DNA of 12,123 nt from positions 1-12,123 of the forward strand of contig JAICQI010000089.1 in NCBI GenBank assembly GCA_025937955.1. The letters are read 5' to 3'. Each line of letters begins with the position of its first letter. The first letter of the stretch is position 1. Positions 1-7,390 of this stretch are shown in pieces. Both the position numbers and the translations under genes were made by a program. The stretch is from Pyrinomonadaceae bacterium (GTDB lineage: Bacteria; Acidobacteriota; Blastocatellia; Pyrinomonadales; Pyrinomonadaceae). The notes beneath the pieces were generated by a model, which ran no database searches, was not told the origin of the DNA, and worked only from the letters and a program-made list of their open reading frames with translations.

Positions 1-169
1 CAGACAAGGTGCGCTGCAGCACTGCTAACTCCAGGCGGCCCGAGAGTCGCAGCACCGAGAGTGAGTTATAGAACGGGCTCGATGGTTCCCACTGGTCCAG
101 GAACCAGAGTCGTTGCTGCGCGAATGACAACGGCAACTCTCCGCTACGAGGAACTGGTCGAATCGGAGG
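1..169 (-). repeat. C-domain start, near-identical copy 1
   Basis: Positions 1-169 match 11182-11350 in the same orientation with no gaps and about 12 mismatches by eye (about 93% identity). They encode the same opening of a C domain in both NRPS genes (IRPVPRSGELPLSF to RLELAVLQRTL). Identity falls off sharply on the 5' (right) side, at the linker after the carrier protein; the other side is cut by the window edge. Confidence 0.9.
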
Positions 170-3100
170 GGTTGGAGTTAGGTGAGACTTAAGCTTGAGT
201 GCCTCCCCAACGCTTACGGCAATGGCCGCTACAGTCGGTTGCTCAAATAAAGTCCGCAATGGCAAATCGATTTGGAACACCTCACGCATACGTGACACGA
301 CCTGCGTGGCCAAAAGCGAATGGCCACCCAACTCGAAGAAGTTGTCATCGCGACCTATACCTCTAACATTTAAAACCGATTCCCAAACGTTAGCCACTAA
401 CTCTTCATGTGGTGTGCGTGGCAGAGCTGCACCAGATTGTTCCGACAATTTTCCGGCCGCCGACTCCGGCGCGGGTAGTGCTTTTCGATCAACTTTGCCG
501 TGAGGCGTCAAAGGCAACTTATCAAGCATGATGACTGTTGACGGCATCATGTAATCCGGCAACTGTTCACGTAGGTAGCGGCGCAACTCATCGCTCAGGA
601 CTTTAGAGTTCTCGCCGTTAGTTGTGACGACGGCAGCTGCTGACGGCGGCCTGAACAACGGTGCGGTTAACGGTTTCTCTCGCCCGTTCGACTGATGCCC
701 ATTTGCCCTCTGCTTCACGGCGTAGAGGTTGTAACGATCGGTGCCCTGCAGCAATTCTTCCTGTTCTACAACCACACTGAAACTATGTTTCTTGAGTAGC
801 GCGGTGATCTCCTCGATGCGTCCGGCGGTCGCCCCGCCTTCAATGTCGTGCACTTCCATCACCACCTGCTCTATCCGCTGCCAATCCTCATCCCTGATGC
901 CTTGAAGTACGTCCATCTCAGCGCGCTGCACATCCACCTTCAGGAGATCGATGCGATCGACTTTTTCTTCTCGGATGATGTCTGAGAGAGCGCGCAGCCG
1001 GCACTGCTGGAGTTTGGATTCGAAGCGTCCGGCCAGTAAATCGTCCGAGTGCGCTAACAACTCCGATGCTCCGGTCACGCCACTTTGTTCTTCGTTGCGC
1101 AGGTACTGCTTGATAACCTCAACCTCTTGCGCAGCATTAGCGTAGGCGTTGATCCCGCTCATCATTGTGTAGCGTGGGTAGAAAGCGAATGTCTCAATCT
1201 TTTCTTCGTTAGACAGCCCGACCGGCAAGGTCTTGACTGAGCCACCGCTGAGGCTTGCGTTGTGTTGTAGATTTGCGTAAATGTGCGGGATGGGCTCGAA
1301 CGCGTAGACGGTGAGATCTTTCCAGTGCTGCGTTACGAAGAGTGTAAAGAGTCCGATGTTCGCGCCCACATCGAAGACGCACGCCCCGTCGCGCAGGCCA
1401 ATGTCGTGACGGAAGTATGTCTGCTCCTGAAATATCTCACCGTAGAGATAATCCGTTTCGTTCTTGTTCTCGTGCGCGACGGTCATCCCGTTAGGCAGGC
1501 TATACAGTCCGTTTGCGTCGCCATTATTACGGGCATGAGTAGCGGCCGCTTCCACGACGTATGCGACGAGCCTCTTTGACCCCGATTCGTCCTCGTGCGT
1601 CGTCACCACACACTGGCGCACCGCTTTATGCCCCCGGAGCACCGCCTCAATCTCGCCCAGCTCTACCCGGTAACCTCGGACCTTCACCTGATGATCGGTG
1701 CGCCCCTTGAACTCTACCTGACCGTTCGGCAAGTAGCGTACGAGATCGCCTGTGCGGTACAGCCTCGCTCCGGCCTCACCGCTATAGGAATCGGGCACAA
1801 ACTTTTCTGCCGTCAACTCCGGTCGATTCAGGTAGCCTCTTGCAAGCCCGGCCCCGCCAAGGTGCAATTCACCCGTCACGCCTGTCGGCAACAGCCGCTG
1901 CGACTCGCTGAGCACAAATGCCTGGGTGTTCGCCACTGGCGTTCCAATATTCGGCGGCCCATGCATATCGCCGTTCTTTATCTCGCACACTAATGCATCC
2001 ACGGTGCACTCAGTTGGGCCATAAACGTTGTAATAACGAGTCCGCGTGCTGCTACCGAGACGCGTCCAAAGATCGTCGTTGATGGCCTCACCGCCAACCA
2101 GCACGGCGCGTAGTGTTTCGTCCGCCATCGTCGCCGCACCAAGTCCTGCGTCGAACAACAGTTGCAACTGCGCCGGAGTGCAATCGAAGACTGTCACTTG
2201 CTGCTCGCCCAGCCAACGGAGCAACTGCTCGCCATCGCGGCGCAAATCTTCCGGCACCAGATGAAGCGTGTGCCCGGCAAGCAATTGGATAAGCTGTTTG
2301 ACGGAGGCATCGAAGGAGAAAGGCGCGTTGAGAGTAACGTGCGAAGGTACCGGGAGATTTACGTAGATTGCGCGTTGCAGCGCAGTCAGGAGGTTGAGCA
2401 CCGAGCGGTGTTGGACCATCACTCCCTTGGGTGTGCCAGTTGAACCCGAGGTGTAGATAACGTAAGCAAGATTTTCTGCGCGTGTATTGGCGTCGAGGTT
2501 CTCTCTGCTCTCCTGGGCGATAGCGTCCGCGTCGGTATCTACACAAACGACTTGCGAAGGGACAGCATCTGAAAACCGCGCAGCCACGCTGTGCTGTGTC
2601 AACAGCACCGCCGTTTCCGCATCCGTAATCATCCGTGATAAGCGTGACGGTGGCTGCTCAGGATCTAAAGGCACGTACGCCCCGCCGGCTTTTAGCACGC
2701 CGAGCACCGCAACGACGAGTTCGACTGAGCGTTCCAGGCATACTCCTACCAACACCTCGGCTCCGACTGCGTGCCGGCGCAGGTATCGCGCCACCTGATT
2801 GGCCCTTTCGTTCAACTCCCCATAGCTGAGCCGGCTATCTTTAAAGATGACGGCGGGCAGGTCCGGCGTGCGAACGACCTGCGCTTCGAATAGTTCATGG
2901 ATGCAAAGCTCTTTTGGGTAATCAACCGCCGTGTCGTTCCGCTCGACCAGCAGTTGACGATGCTCACGCTCCCCGATTATCTCCAGGTCCCTGATGAGTG
3001 CGTGCGGATGTTGTGCTGCGTTCTCCAACAGCGTCACCAGAGATGCGGCCCAACGCTCCACAGTCTCTGCCGCGTAAACTGCCGGATCGTAGTGCAAATC

Positions 3101-4195
3101 AAAACGCAGCCGGTCGTTGGCTTCCTGCACTGACAATCTCAGCTTGAGGCATTCCACGCAGCTGTAGAGTTGCGAAATACTGAAACTGACTCCGTTGCTC
3201 TCCGACGTGTCTTGCAGCGACTCGAAATCGAATCCGATCCAGGAGGCGTAAGAATCTTCAGGTGTCAGGTAGTCTTGCTGCGCAGCGATAGTTCTGACTG
3301 AATCTTTCAGCTGTCGCACAATTTTGGAAAAACGGTAAGTCCCAGCCAGACGACAAGGAACAGGCAGGTATTTAGCGAAGAGTCCGAATGCGCTCTTTAA
3401 ATGTTTGACTCTTCTTCCGTCGAAGAGTCGAGCGACAGTAACGTCAGTCTCCCCACTCAAGCGCCACAATAAAATTCGCCAGCCCGCCTCTAATATTTCC
3501 TCGAGGCTCGCATCCAACTGCGCCCCAGTCTCTTTCAGCTGCTCCGCTACTTCTGGACTTACTTCCACTGTGACTGACTGCGGCGCGAAGCCGGTGCTCC
3601 CCAACGAGTCCGGCTCGTCTGGCAATCGCAACACTCCGTTCTCGCGCCCGCTGTTCCCAGTCCACAGTTGACGTGCTCTCTCTGCTTCCTCGCTCTCCAA
3701 CATCTCGTGTTGCCACTCGGAGAAATCGGCATACTGCACTGCCGGCTCATCCTCGAGCTCGCGATTAGCGAATGCAGCTTCGTAGCAACGCGCCAACTCC
3801 GCCACGAGGTTCTGCATGGTTCGCCTGTCGGCCAACATCGCGTTCGTCACTACTTCCACTTCGCTCTGGAGATCACCTTTCTCCTGAACACGCACTTGCC
3901 ATCCATCTCTCGCCTCTCCACAAACCATCGCGAGGTCCAGCGCCGGTTCATCTGCAGCGCCGACCACCTGAACCGGAAGATCCAGACCTGGCGCGGAACT
4001 GAAAGTTGTGCGTATTACTTCGTGGCGATTCGCCAGCTGCAGCCACGCCCGGCGCAGCACGTTGCGGTCAAGTGGACCACGCACCGAGATTCGAACTGCC
4101 GAGCGAAAGGCCGAAGCGCCGTACCGGTTCATCTGTTGCCACAGCCGCTGCTGCGCCGGTGACAGGCGAAACCCCTCGATGATTTCTTCAAACAT
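1..4195 (-). CDS. Nonribosomal peptide synthetase, C*-A(MT)-PCP-C..., 3' end outside window
   Basis: A cytoplasmic NRPS module that loads an amino acid on its carrier and passes it on. The frame is open for 1398 codons to the left edge. Domains by residue: condensation-like 1-418; adenylation from about 420 (P-loop YTSGSTGTPKG 581-591, YRTGDL 813-818, A10 lysine K1234); FkbM-type methyltransferase inserted at about 880-1198; PCP with LGGHS, phosphopantetheine serine S1293; start of a second C domain from about 1345 (SFAQQRLWFLDQW). Pocket residues match the glutamate code. The first C domain has NAMLADR at 118-124 where HHxxxDG is expected, so it is probably not a normal condensation catalyst. 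ATG at 4195 is the first usable start: in-frame TAG and TAA lie just upstream, and the protein opens like other C domains (EEIIEGFRLSP). I see no good Shine-Dalgarno site. It follows the TauD-like gene by 151 bp, most of which is a repeat element. Confidence 0.96.
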   Translation of the reverse strand, partial: MFEEIIEGFRLSPAQQRLWQQMNRYGASAFRSAVRISVRGPLDRNVLRRAWLQLANRHEVIRTTFSSAPGLDLPVQVVGAADEPALDLAMVCGEARDGWQVRVQEKGDLQSEVEVVTNAMLADRRTMQNLVAELARCYEAAFANRELEDEPAVQYADFSEWQHEMLESEEAERARQLWTGNSGRENGVLRLPDEPDSLGSTGFAPQSVTVEVSPEVAEQLKETGAQLDASLEEILEAGWRILLWRLSGETDVTVARLFDGRRVKHLKSAFGLFAKYLPVPCRLAGTYRFSKIVRQLKDSVRTIAAQQDYLTPEDSYASWIGFDFESLQDTSESNGVSFSISQLYSCVECLKLRLSVQEANDRLRFDLHYDPAVYAAETVERWAASLVTLLENAAQHPHALIRDLEIIGEREHRQLLVERNDTAVDYPKELCIHELFEAQVVRTPDLPAVIFKDSRLSYGELNERANQVARYLRRHAVGAEVLVGVCLERSVELVVAVLGVLKAGGAYVPLDPEQPPSRLSRMITDAETAVLLTQHSVAARFSDAVPSQVVCVDTDADAIAQESRENLDANTRAENLAYVIYTSGSTGTPKGVMVQHRSVLNLLTALQRAIYVNLPVPSHVTLNAPFSFDASVKQLIQLLAGHTLHLVPEDLRRDGEQLLRWLGEQQVTVFDCTPAQLQLLFDAGLGAATMADETLRAVLVGGEAINDDLWTRLGSSTRTRYYNVYGPTECTVDALVCEIKNGDMHGPPNIGTPVANTQAFVLSESQRLLPTGVTGELHLGGAGLARGYLNRPELTAEKFVPDSYSGEAGARLYRTGDLVRYLPNGQVEFKGRTDHQVKVRGYRVELGEIEAVLRGHKAVRQCVVTTHEDESGSKRLVAYVVEAAATHARNNGDANGLYSLPNGMTVAHENKNETDYLYGEIFQEQTYFRHDIGLRDGACVFDVGANIGLFTLFVTQHWKDLTVYAFEPIPHIYANLQHNASLSGGSVKTLPVGLSNEEKIETFAFYPRYTMMSGINAYANAAQEVEVIKQYLRNEEQSGVTGASELLAHSDDLLAGRFESKLQQCRLRALSDIIREEKVDRIDLLKVDVQRAEMDVLQGIRDEDWQRIEQVVMEVHDIEGGATAGRIEEITALLKKHSFSVVVEQEELLQGTDRYNLYAVKQRANGHQSNGREKPLTAPLFRPPSAAAVVTTNGENSKVLSDELRRYLREQLPDYMMPSTVIMLDKLPLTPHGKVDRKALPAPESAAGKLSEQSGAALPRTPHEELVANVWESVLNVRGIGRDDNFFELGGHSLLATQVVSRMREVFQIDLPLRTLFEQPTVAAIAVSVGEALKLKSHLTPTPPIRPVPRSGELPLSFAQQRLWFLDQWEPSSPFYNSLSVLRLSGRLELAVLQRTLS
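602..1558 (-). other. FkbM-type SAM methyltransferase domain inserted in the adenylation domain
   Basis: About 300 residues (880-1198 of the NRPS) interrupt the A domain between core motifs A8 (GRTDHQVKVRGYRVELGEIE, 831-850) and A9/A10 (LRRYLREQLPDYMMP, PHGKVDRK). This is the site where NRPS N-methyltransferases usually sit, but the fold signature is of the FkbM family: SAM-binding FDVGANIG at 941-948, AFEP at 965-968, and IDLLKVDVQRAE at 1082-1093. The insert is bordered by Asn/Gly/Ser-rich linkers (NNGDANG before it, NGHQSNGRE after it). FkbM enzymes are classically O-methyltransferases, so both N- and O-methylation of the loaded residue are possible. The sequence does not decide between them. 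Confidence 0.9.
1997..2311 (-). other. A-domain substrate pocket, predicted glutamate code
   Basis: Alignment by eye to the GrsA phenylalanine A domain uses the anchors FDASVKQ (628-634), VTVFDCTP (667-674), VLVGGEA and NVYGPTECTVD (723-733). It gives pocket residues D629, A630, K633, D671, L699, G701, V724, V732, D733 and the invariant K1234. This reads D-A-K-D-L-G-V-V-D-K, which I remember as one of the published glutamate codes (surfactin Glu module). The prediction is based on all ten positions. Confidence 0.82.
3824..3844 (-). other. Degenerate condensation active-site motif (HHxxxDG replaced by NAMLADR)
   Basis: Residues 118-124 of the downstream NRPS align with MHHIVSDGWSM of the neighbouring NRPS C domain, using the following conserved helix (TMQNLVAELARCY versus SMGLLVREVAALY) as anchor. 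Both histidines are replaced (Asn, Ala), the aspartate is kept and the glycine becomes arginine. The rest of the domain still looks like a C domain fold (ILLWRLSGETDV, AVQYADFSEWQ). Confidence 0.85.
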
Positions 4196-4251
4196 GATCT
4201 TGATTTACTAATTTGCCGGGTGGGGGCTTTGCTTCAAAAGTAGGGATCGCA

Positions 4252-4376
4252 CCTGGACCGGGTCAGTACAGGGGGCGATATCGACCAGGTTAACCATGGG
4301 ACTCAAAATCGTTGCGAAAATCGCATGCTGATCACTGACCAGGTCGCTACCGCTCCCTGTACTGACCCGATCCAGG
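4252..4376. repeat. MITE-like inverted-repeat element, copy A
   Basis: A 125-bp element with imperfect arms of about 39 bp (4252-4290 and 4337-4376; core GGGTCAGTACAGGG on the left arm, CCCTGTACTGACCC on the right) around a 46-nt loop. Its reverse complement matches the element at 7391-7516 in arms and loop; the loops are about 70% identical without gaps, including CGCATGCTGAT. The left arm has several substitutions, while the right arm matches copy B closely. The right arm overlaps the 3' end of the TauD-like gene. I see no target-site duplication and no transposase in the window. Confidence 0.88.
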
Positions 4377-5432
4377 AGTCGTCGGGATGAGTTCCCAGCT
4401 GTATGGCTCGGCCATTCCTACGAGAACTTGCCGTTGGCCTGAGTATGGCTCGCGCCCGTGTGAGGCCAGCATGTTGTCCAGCATCAGGATGTCGCCCTTC
4501 TGCCAGGGGAAGCTGACTGTTTCTTGCCGGTATGCCGCGCGAAGTTCGTCTAACACTTCTGGCTCAATGGGTGAGCCATCTCCGTAGTAGGTGTGATTCG
4601 GCAGGTCTTCCTCGGAAAACATCATCAACAAAGCCTGACGCACCGCAGGCTCCAAAGTCGAAAAGTTGAAGAATGTCAGGTGATTGAACCATGCCGGTTC
4701 ACCAGTCCGCGGGTGATAAGCGACGGCCCGGCGTACTTGCTGCGTTCGCAAACGTTCGTTGCTTTTCCATTCCCACCTAATATCATTCCGGCGGCAGTAG
4801 TTTTCCACCGCACTCTTATCCGTGGTCTGGAAGGCCGTTTGCCATGACAGGCCAAAGCCGTCGCCGAAGTTGCGCGTATACATGTACTTCTTTTCAATGA
4901 AGCGTTCTCTTGTCTCCCTGCTGATACGGTTGAAGATTTTGCGCGTGTCAGCAATCGGTGTGGCCCCGCCTTGCGGCGCCGGTTGAGTACAAAAGAACAA
5001 AATCCTCAACGGAAAAGTAAGGTTGTATGACTGCTCGTTATGCAGAAAGATTGGTTCGTCGGGGGGATGATCGGTTGAAGTGTAGATGTTGCCTTGCACC
5101 TGACTACGTGGTGAAGAACGTTCCTGGTACTCCAACGGTTGTCCGCAGGTCGCTTGAATAAATTCGTCGAGATGGATGGCGGAATTCACGTTGAAGTTCC
5201 GGAAGAGGATCGCTCCGTGTTGCAGCAATCGTGCTTCAAGCTGCTCGCGGTTGGCTGCCGCCCACCCTGCGAGATTGACACCATCCACCCCCGGCTGGAT
5301 CACCAGCGGAAAGCGCTTGTCCTCATCCAGGTAGCTGTATCGCACGACCGCATCCGGCGTGATGCGCACTGCTTTACGCTGCATGGTGCGGAATCTGCCG
5401 GCGCTACCTTCGCTAGCATTCATGCTGCTCAT
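4347..5432 (-). CDS. Fe(II)/2-oxoglutarate oxygenase, TauD/SyrP-like
   Basis: A non-haem iron oxygenase of about 361 residues, cytoplasmic. Iron ligands are H131 and E133 (FLHNEQSY) and H325 (LASHGREPY); R334 (GQRQVLVGM) is placed to bind 2-oxoglutarate. The opening FPLVIQPGVDGVNL, HGAILFRNF and the HxE rather than HxD motif are typical of SyrP-like enzymes found beside NRPSs, which beta-hydroxylate an amino acid held on a carrier protein (SyrP: aspartate). Here the neighbouring glutamate-type module is the obvious candidate substrate, but that is inference. The start may be the fourth codon (ATG at 5423), because GAGAGG touches the first ATG but sits 9 nt before the second. The final residues (about PGSGQYRER) and the TAG stop come from an inserted repeat, so the original C-terminus was probably different. 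Confidence 0.93.
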   Translation of the reverse strand: MSSMNASEGSAGRFRTMQRKAVRITPDAVVRYSYLDEDKRFPLVIQPGVDGVNLAGWAAANREQLEARLLQHGAILFRNFNVNSAIHLDEFIQATCGQPLEYQERSSPRSQVQGNIYTSTDHPPDEPIFLHNEQSYNLTFPLRILFFCTQPAPQGGATPIADTRKIFNRISRETRERFIEKKYMYTRNFGDGFGLSWQTAFQTTDKSAVENYCRRNDIRWEWKSNERLRTQQVRRAVAYHPRTGEPAWFNHLTFFNFSTLEPAVRQALLMMFSEEDLPNHTYYGDGSPIEPEVLDELRAAYRQETVSFPWQKGDILMLDNMLASHGREPYSGQRQVLVGMAEPYSWELIPTTPGSGQYRER

Positions 5433-5438
5433 CCTCTC
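5433..5438 (-). promoter_or_regulatory. Ribosome binding site deciding the start of the TauD-like gene
   Basis: GAGAGG on the minus strand lies directly against the ATG at 5432 (0 nt) but 9 nt before the in-frame ATG at 5423. The spacing favours 5423 as the real start, three codons downstream. Confidence 0.5.
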
Positions 5439-5447
5439 GAGTGGTGT

Positions 5448-5687
5448 GTCAATTTTGAAATTACGCCGAAGGCGTTGGCTAATTTCAGCCCAGGGTTGGA
5501 GCGCAGCGACAACCCTGGGATAAGAGTTATAAAGAAGGCCTTTAACCCTGAAAGGGTTTATCGCGGGGGCGAACCCTTTCAGGGTTGAACAAAAATTAAT
5601 TGATGATCCCCAGGGTTGGAGCGCAGCGACAACCCTGGGCTGAAATTAGCCAACGCCTTCGGCGTATTATTCCAAATTCAAACTGAC
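5448..5687. repeat. Nested palindromic repeat (REP-like composite)
   Basis: This fills most of the 298-bp gap between the radical SAM gene and the TauD-like gene. The outer arms 5462-5497 and 5631-5666 are a perfect 36-bp inverted repeat (TACGCCGAAGGCGTTGGC...). Within it, a 29-bp self-complementary unit starting CAGGGTTGGAGCGCAGCG occurs twice as direct copies at 5491-5519 and 5611-5639. In the centre, AACCCTGAAAGGGTT (5544-5558) and its reverse complement (5572-5586) form a third pair. Looser complementarity continues outward to GTCA/TGAC at 5448 and 5687. There is no coding potential. I remember such modules as scattered in large numbers in Acidobacteriota and some related soil phyla. Confidence 0.92.
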
Positions 5688-5730
5688 GCACTACTTACTC
5701 CCGATAAGGCTTTGCAGATAAGCTCTATGG

Positions 5731-7356
5731 CTAATATGCGCCAACGAGCGCTGGACGGAAGATGGAGACCAATTTTTCGTCCTGCCCGTTGATGTTTGGA
5801 ATGGCGTTGTCGTCGAGACCTTGCACGAGGATCTCCTGGGCCGTGCTGGTGAACTCGGTGAACTGTTCAATGGAAATTCCCTTGCCCAGCAGGTATGGGA
5901 TCGACCAGAAGTCGAACATGTAACCCGGTACGATGATTGGACCTTTGATGGTTTTGTACATCGTTCTTAAAGCCTGACTAGCTTCCTTCCAGTCCATCGT
6001 GTTGTGTTTCCAGCTATAGCCCGTGCCGCGAATGCCGTGCTTCTCCGCTTCTTTATGAATCGGAACATTCGTGTAGTGGTAGTACAACTCCAGCCGGTAA
6101 AAGTTCGGCGAGGTCTCCTGAAGGAAATTGGTCGTGTTTTGTATGGACTCCTGAGTCTCTCCTGGAAAGCCGACAATGATCGTAGCGAATGTGATGATGC
6201 CGTTATCCTTCAGCTTACGAATGCCATACCTGTACCTATCCACATCCGCAAACTTGTTCATATTCTTCAGAATTCTTGGATCGCCTGACTCGATGCCAAG
6301 GAACACGCCCTTACAGCCGCTCTCTTTCATGAGATCGAAGGCTTCGTCGTCAGCGTTCGAACACCTGAAGAAGGAGAACCAGTTGAAGCCGAACTGATGT
6401 TTGATCATCATTCGACAGATGTCCTTGAACCTCGGCAGCGGAACGTTGAAAGTGTCGTCAATAAAGACGACGTTTTTCACACCCGAGGAATGCAGCAGTT
6501 GTAGTTCACGCTCGAGCACATCATGGCTCGTTAAATTCAACGACCCTGCGAACGCCGGGTAACGGCAGAAGGAGCATTTGAAAGCGCAACTTCGGGCGGT
6601 GCGGATTTGCACAGTCGGTACGTAATAGTCCGAGTTGAAATAGCCCCAGTTGACGGCGTTCTCATCCATATCGTTATCTTCAATCACCCTGGGCGTCCGG
6701 TGAAAATTAACGTTATCGGAAGTGTAAGTGAGGTTTGGTACGTGGCTGAGATCAGGATTCTGATTCTGCAGCTCGGCCATGATCTTCGAAAGAGCTAATT
6801 CCCCCTGAGAGTCGAAGATGTAAATATCGGCGCCGATCTCCTTAAAGATATAGTCCTGCGTCGCCGGATCGTGATCTGAGCAAATGGTATAGATGTGTGG
6901 TCCACCGACGATGATTTTGGTCTCCCGATTGTGCTGCCTCACGAACTCGACGATCTCCACTATCGGACTGTAATCGACGTAGAGAGTGGTGGTTATTGCC
7001 ACCGCCTTCGGCGATTGCGCCAGCAACTCTTTCAGACGTTCTTTCTCACAATTAAAGGAGTTCACAATCTCAACGTTGAAATTACGTTTGCATAAAAAGC
7101 TCTTCAAATAGGCCGCGCCCAGGTGGGGCAGCTCGCAAGCGTGCAGGCCAGGGTCTACTCCGGTGGCTTTCTTCAGCGTCTGATTAAGCAGAGTCATGTA
7201 GGTTATTCTCTTCCCGTTGAAGAGAACTGAATTAGCCTTAAGATCGTTGTAGGCCCCGGAATGCTTTCCAATCTTTTCAAGCGCCAACTGTACGGTTTGG
7301 AAATCCATATCGTTGTGCCCGATGATCACGCAATCGAGATTATTGCTAGTTGTCAT
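5731..7356 (-). CDS. Cobalamin-binding radical SAM methyltransferase, PhpK-like
   Basis: A 541-residue class B radical SAM enzyme. The N-terminal part (about 75-195) is a cobalamin-binding domain: LPHLGAAYLKSFLCK, then AVAITTTLYVDYSP, KIIVGGPHIYT and a DSQGE turn; like other class B members it lacks the DxHxxG motif. The radical SAM core follows, with the iron-sulfur cysteines C257, C261 and C264 (SCAFKCSFC) and a GIESGD motif at 354-359. Overall sequence style and length recall PhpK, the P-methyltransferase of phosphinothricin-type pathways, and relatives of it found in NRPS clusters. No phosphonate gene is seen here, so methylation of a carbon in an amino acid or peptide is more likely. GAGGAG lies 9 nt before the ATG. 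It stands alone between two repeat elements, 223 bp after the VioC-like gene, and its Lys/Asn-rich protein differs from the NRPS genes in base use. Confidence 0.92.
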   Translation of the reverse strand: MTTSNNLDCVIIGHNDMDFQTVQLALEKIGKHSGAYNDLKANSVLFNGKRITYMTLLNQTLKKATGVDPGLHACELPHLGAAYLKSFLCKRNFNVEIVNSFNCEKERLKELLAQSPKAVAITTTLYVDYSPIVEIVEFVRQHNRETKIIVGGPHIYTICSDHDPATQDYIFKEIGADIYIFDSQGELALSKIMAELQNQNPDLSHVPNLTYTSDNVNFHRTPRVIEDNDMDENAVNWGYFNSDYYVPTVQIRTARSCAFKCSFCRYPAFAGSLNLTSHDVLERELQLLHSSGVKNVVFIDDTFNVPLPRFKDICRMMIKHQFGFNWFSFFRCSNADDEAFDLMKESGCKGVFLGIESGDPRILKNMNKFADVDRYRYGIRKLKDNGIITFATIIVGFPGETQESIQNTTNFLQETSPNFYRLELYYHYTNVPIHKEAEKHGIRGTGYSWKHNTMDWKEASQALRTMYKTIKGPIIVPGYMFDFWSIPYLLGKGISIEQFTEFTSTAQEILVQGLDDNAIPNINGQDEKLVSIFRPALVGAY

Positions 7357-7365
7357 ACCGATACT

Positions 7366-7371
7366 CTCCTC
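7366..7371 (-). promoter_or_regulatory. Ribosome binding site of the radical SAM gene
   Basis: GAGGAG on the minus strand, 9 nt before the ATG at 7356; it supports that start. Confidence 0.7.
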
Positions 7372-7390
7372 ACGAGCTGGAGCCTGGTAG

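Noticed and set aside
2088..2546. Minus-strand open frame of 152 codons in another phase
   Set aside because: It lies inside the A domain of the NRPS, which is open in its own frame with P-loop and pocket motifs.
195..4211. Many plus-strand open frames of 60-265 codons opposite the NRPS genes
   Set aside because: They overlap a continuous minus-strand NRPS frame with clear domains; their translations show only composition artefacts of the opposite strand.
5139..5588. Plus-strand open frame of 149 codons ending in the palindromic repeat
   Set aside because: It runs antisense to the TauD-like gene and then reads through the REP-like repeat; such repeat-encoded peptides are common false gene calls.
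5448..5687. CRISPR array
   Set aside because: The units are nested palindromes with only two direct copies, not regularly spaced repeats with unique spacers.
5731..7356. Calling the radical SAM enzyme a true P-methyltransferase
   Set aside because: Similarity to PhpK is in overall style; no phosphonate genes are visible, so the substrate is left open.
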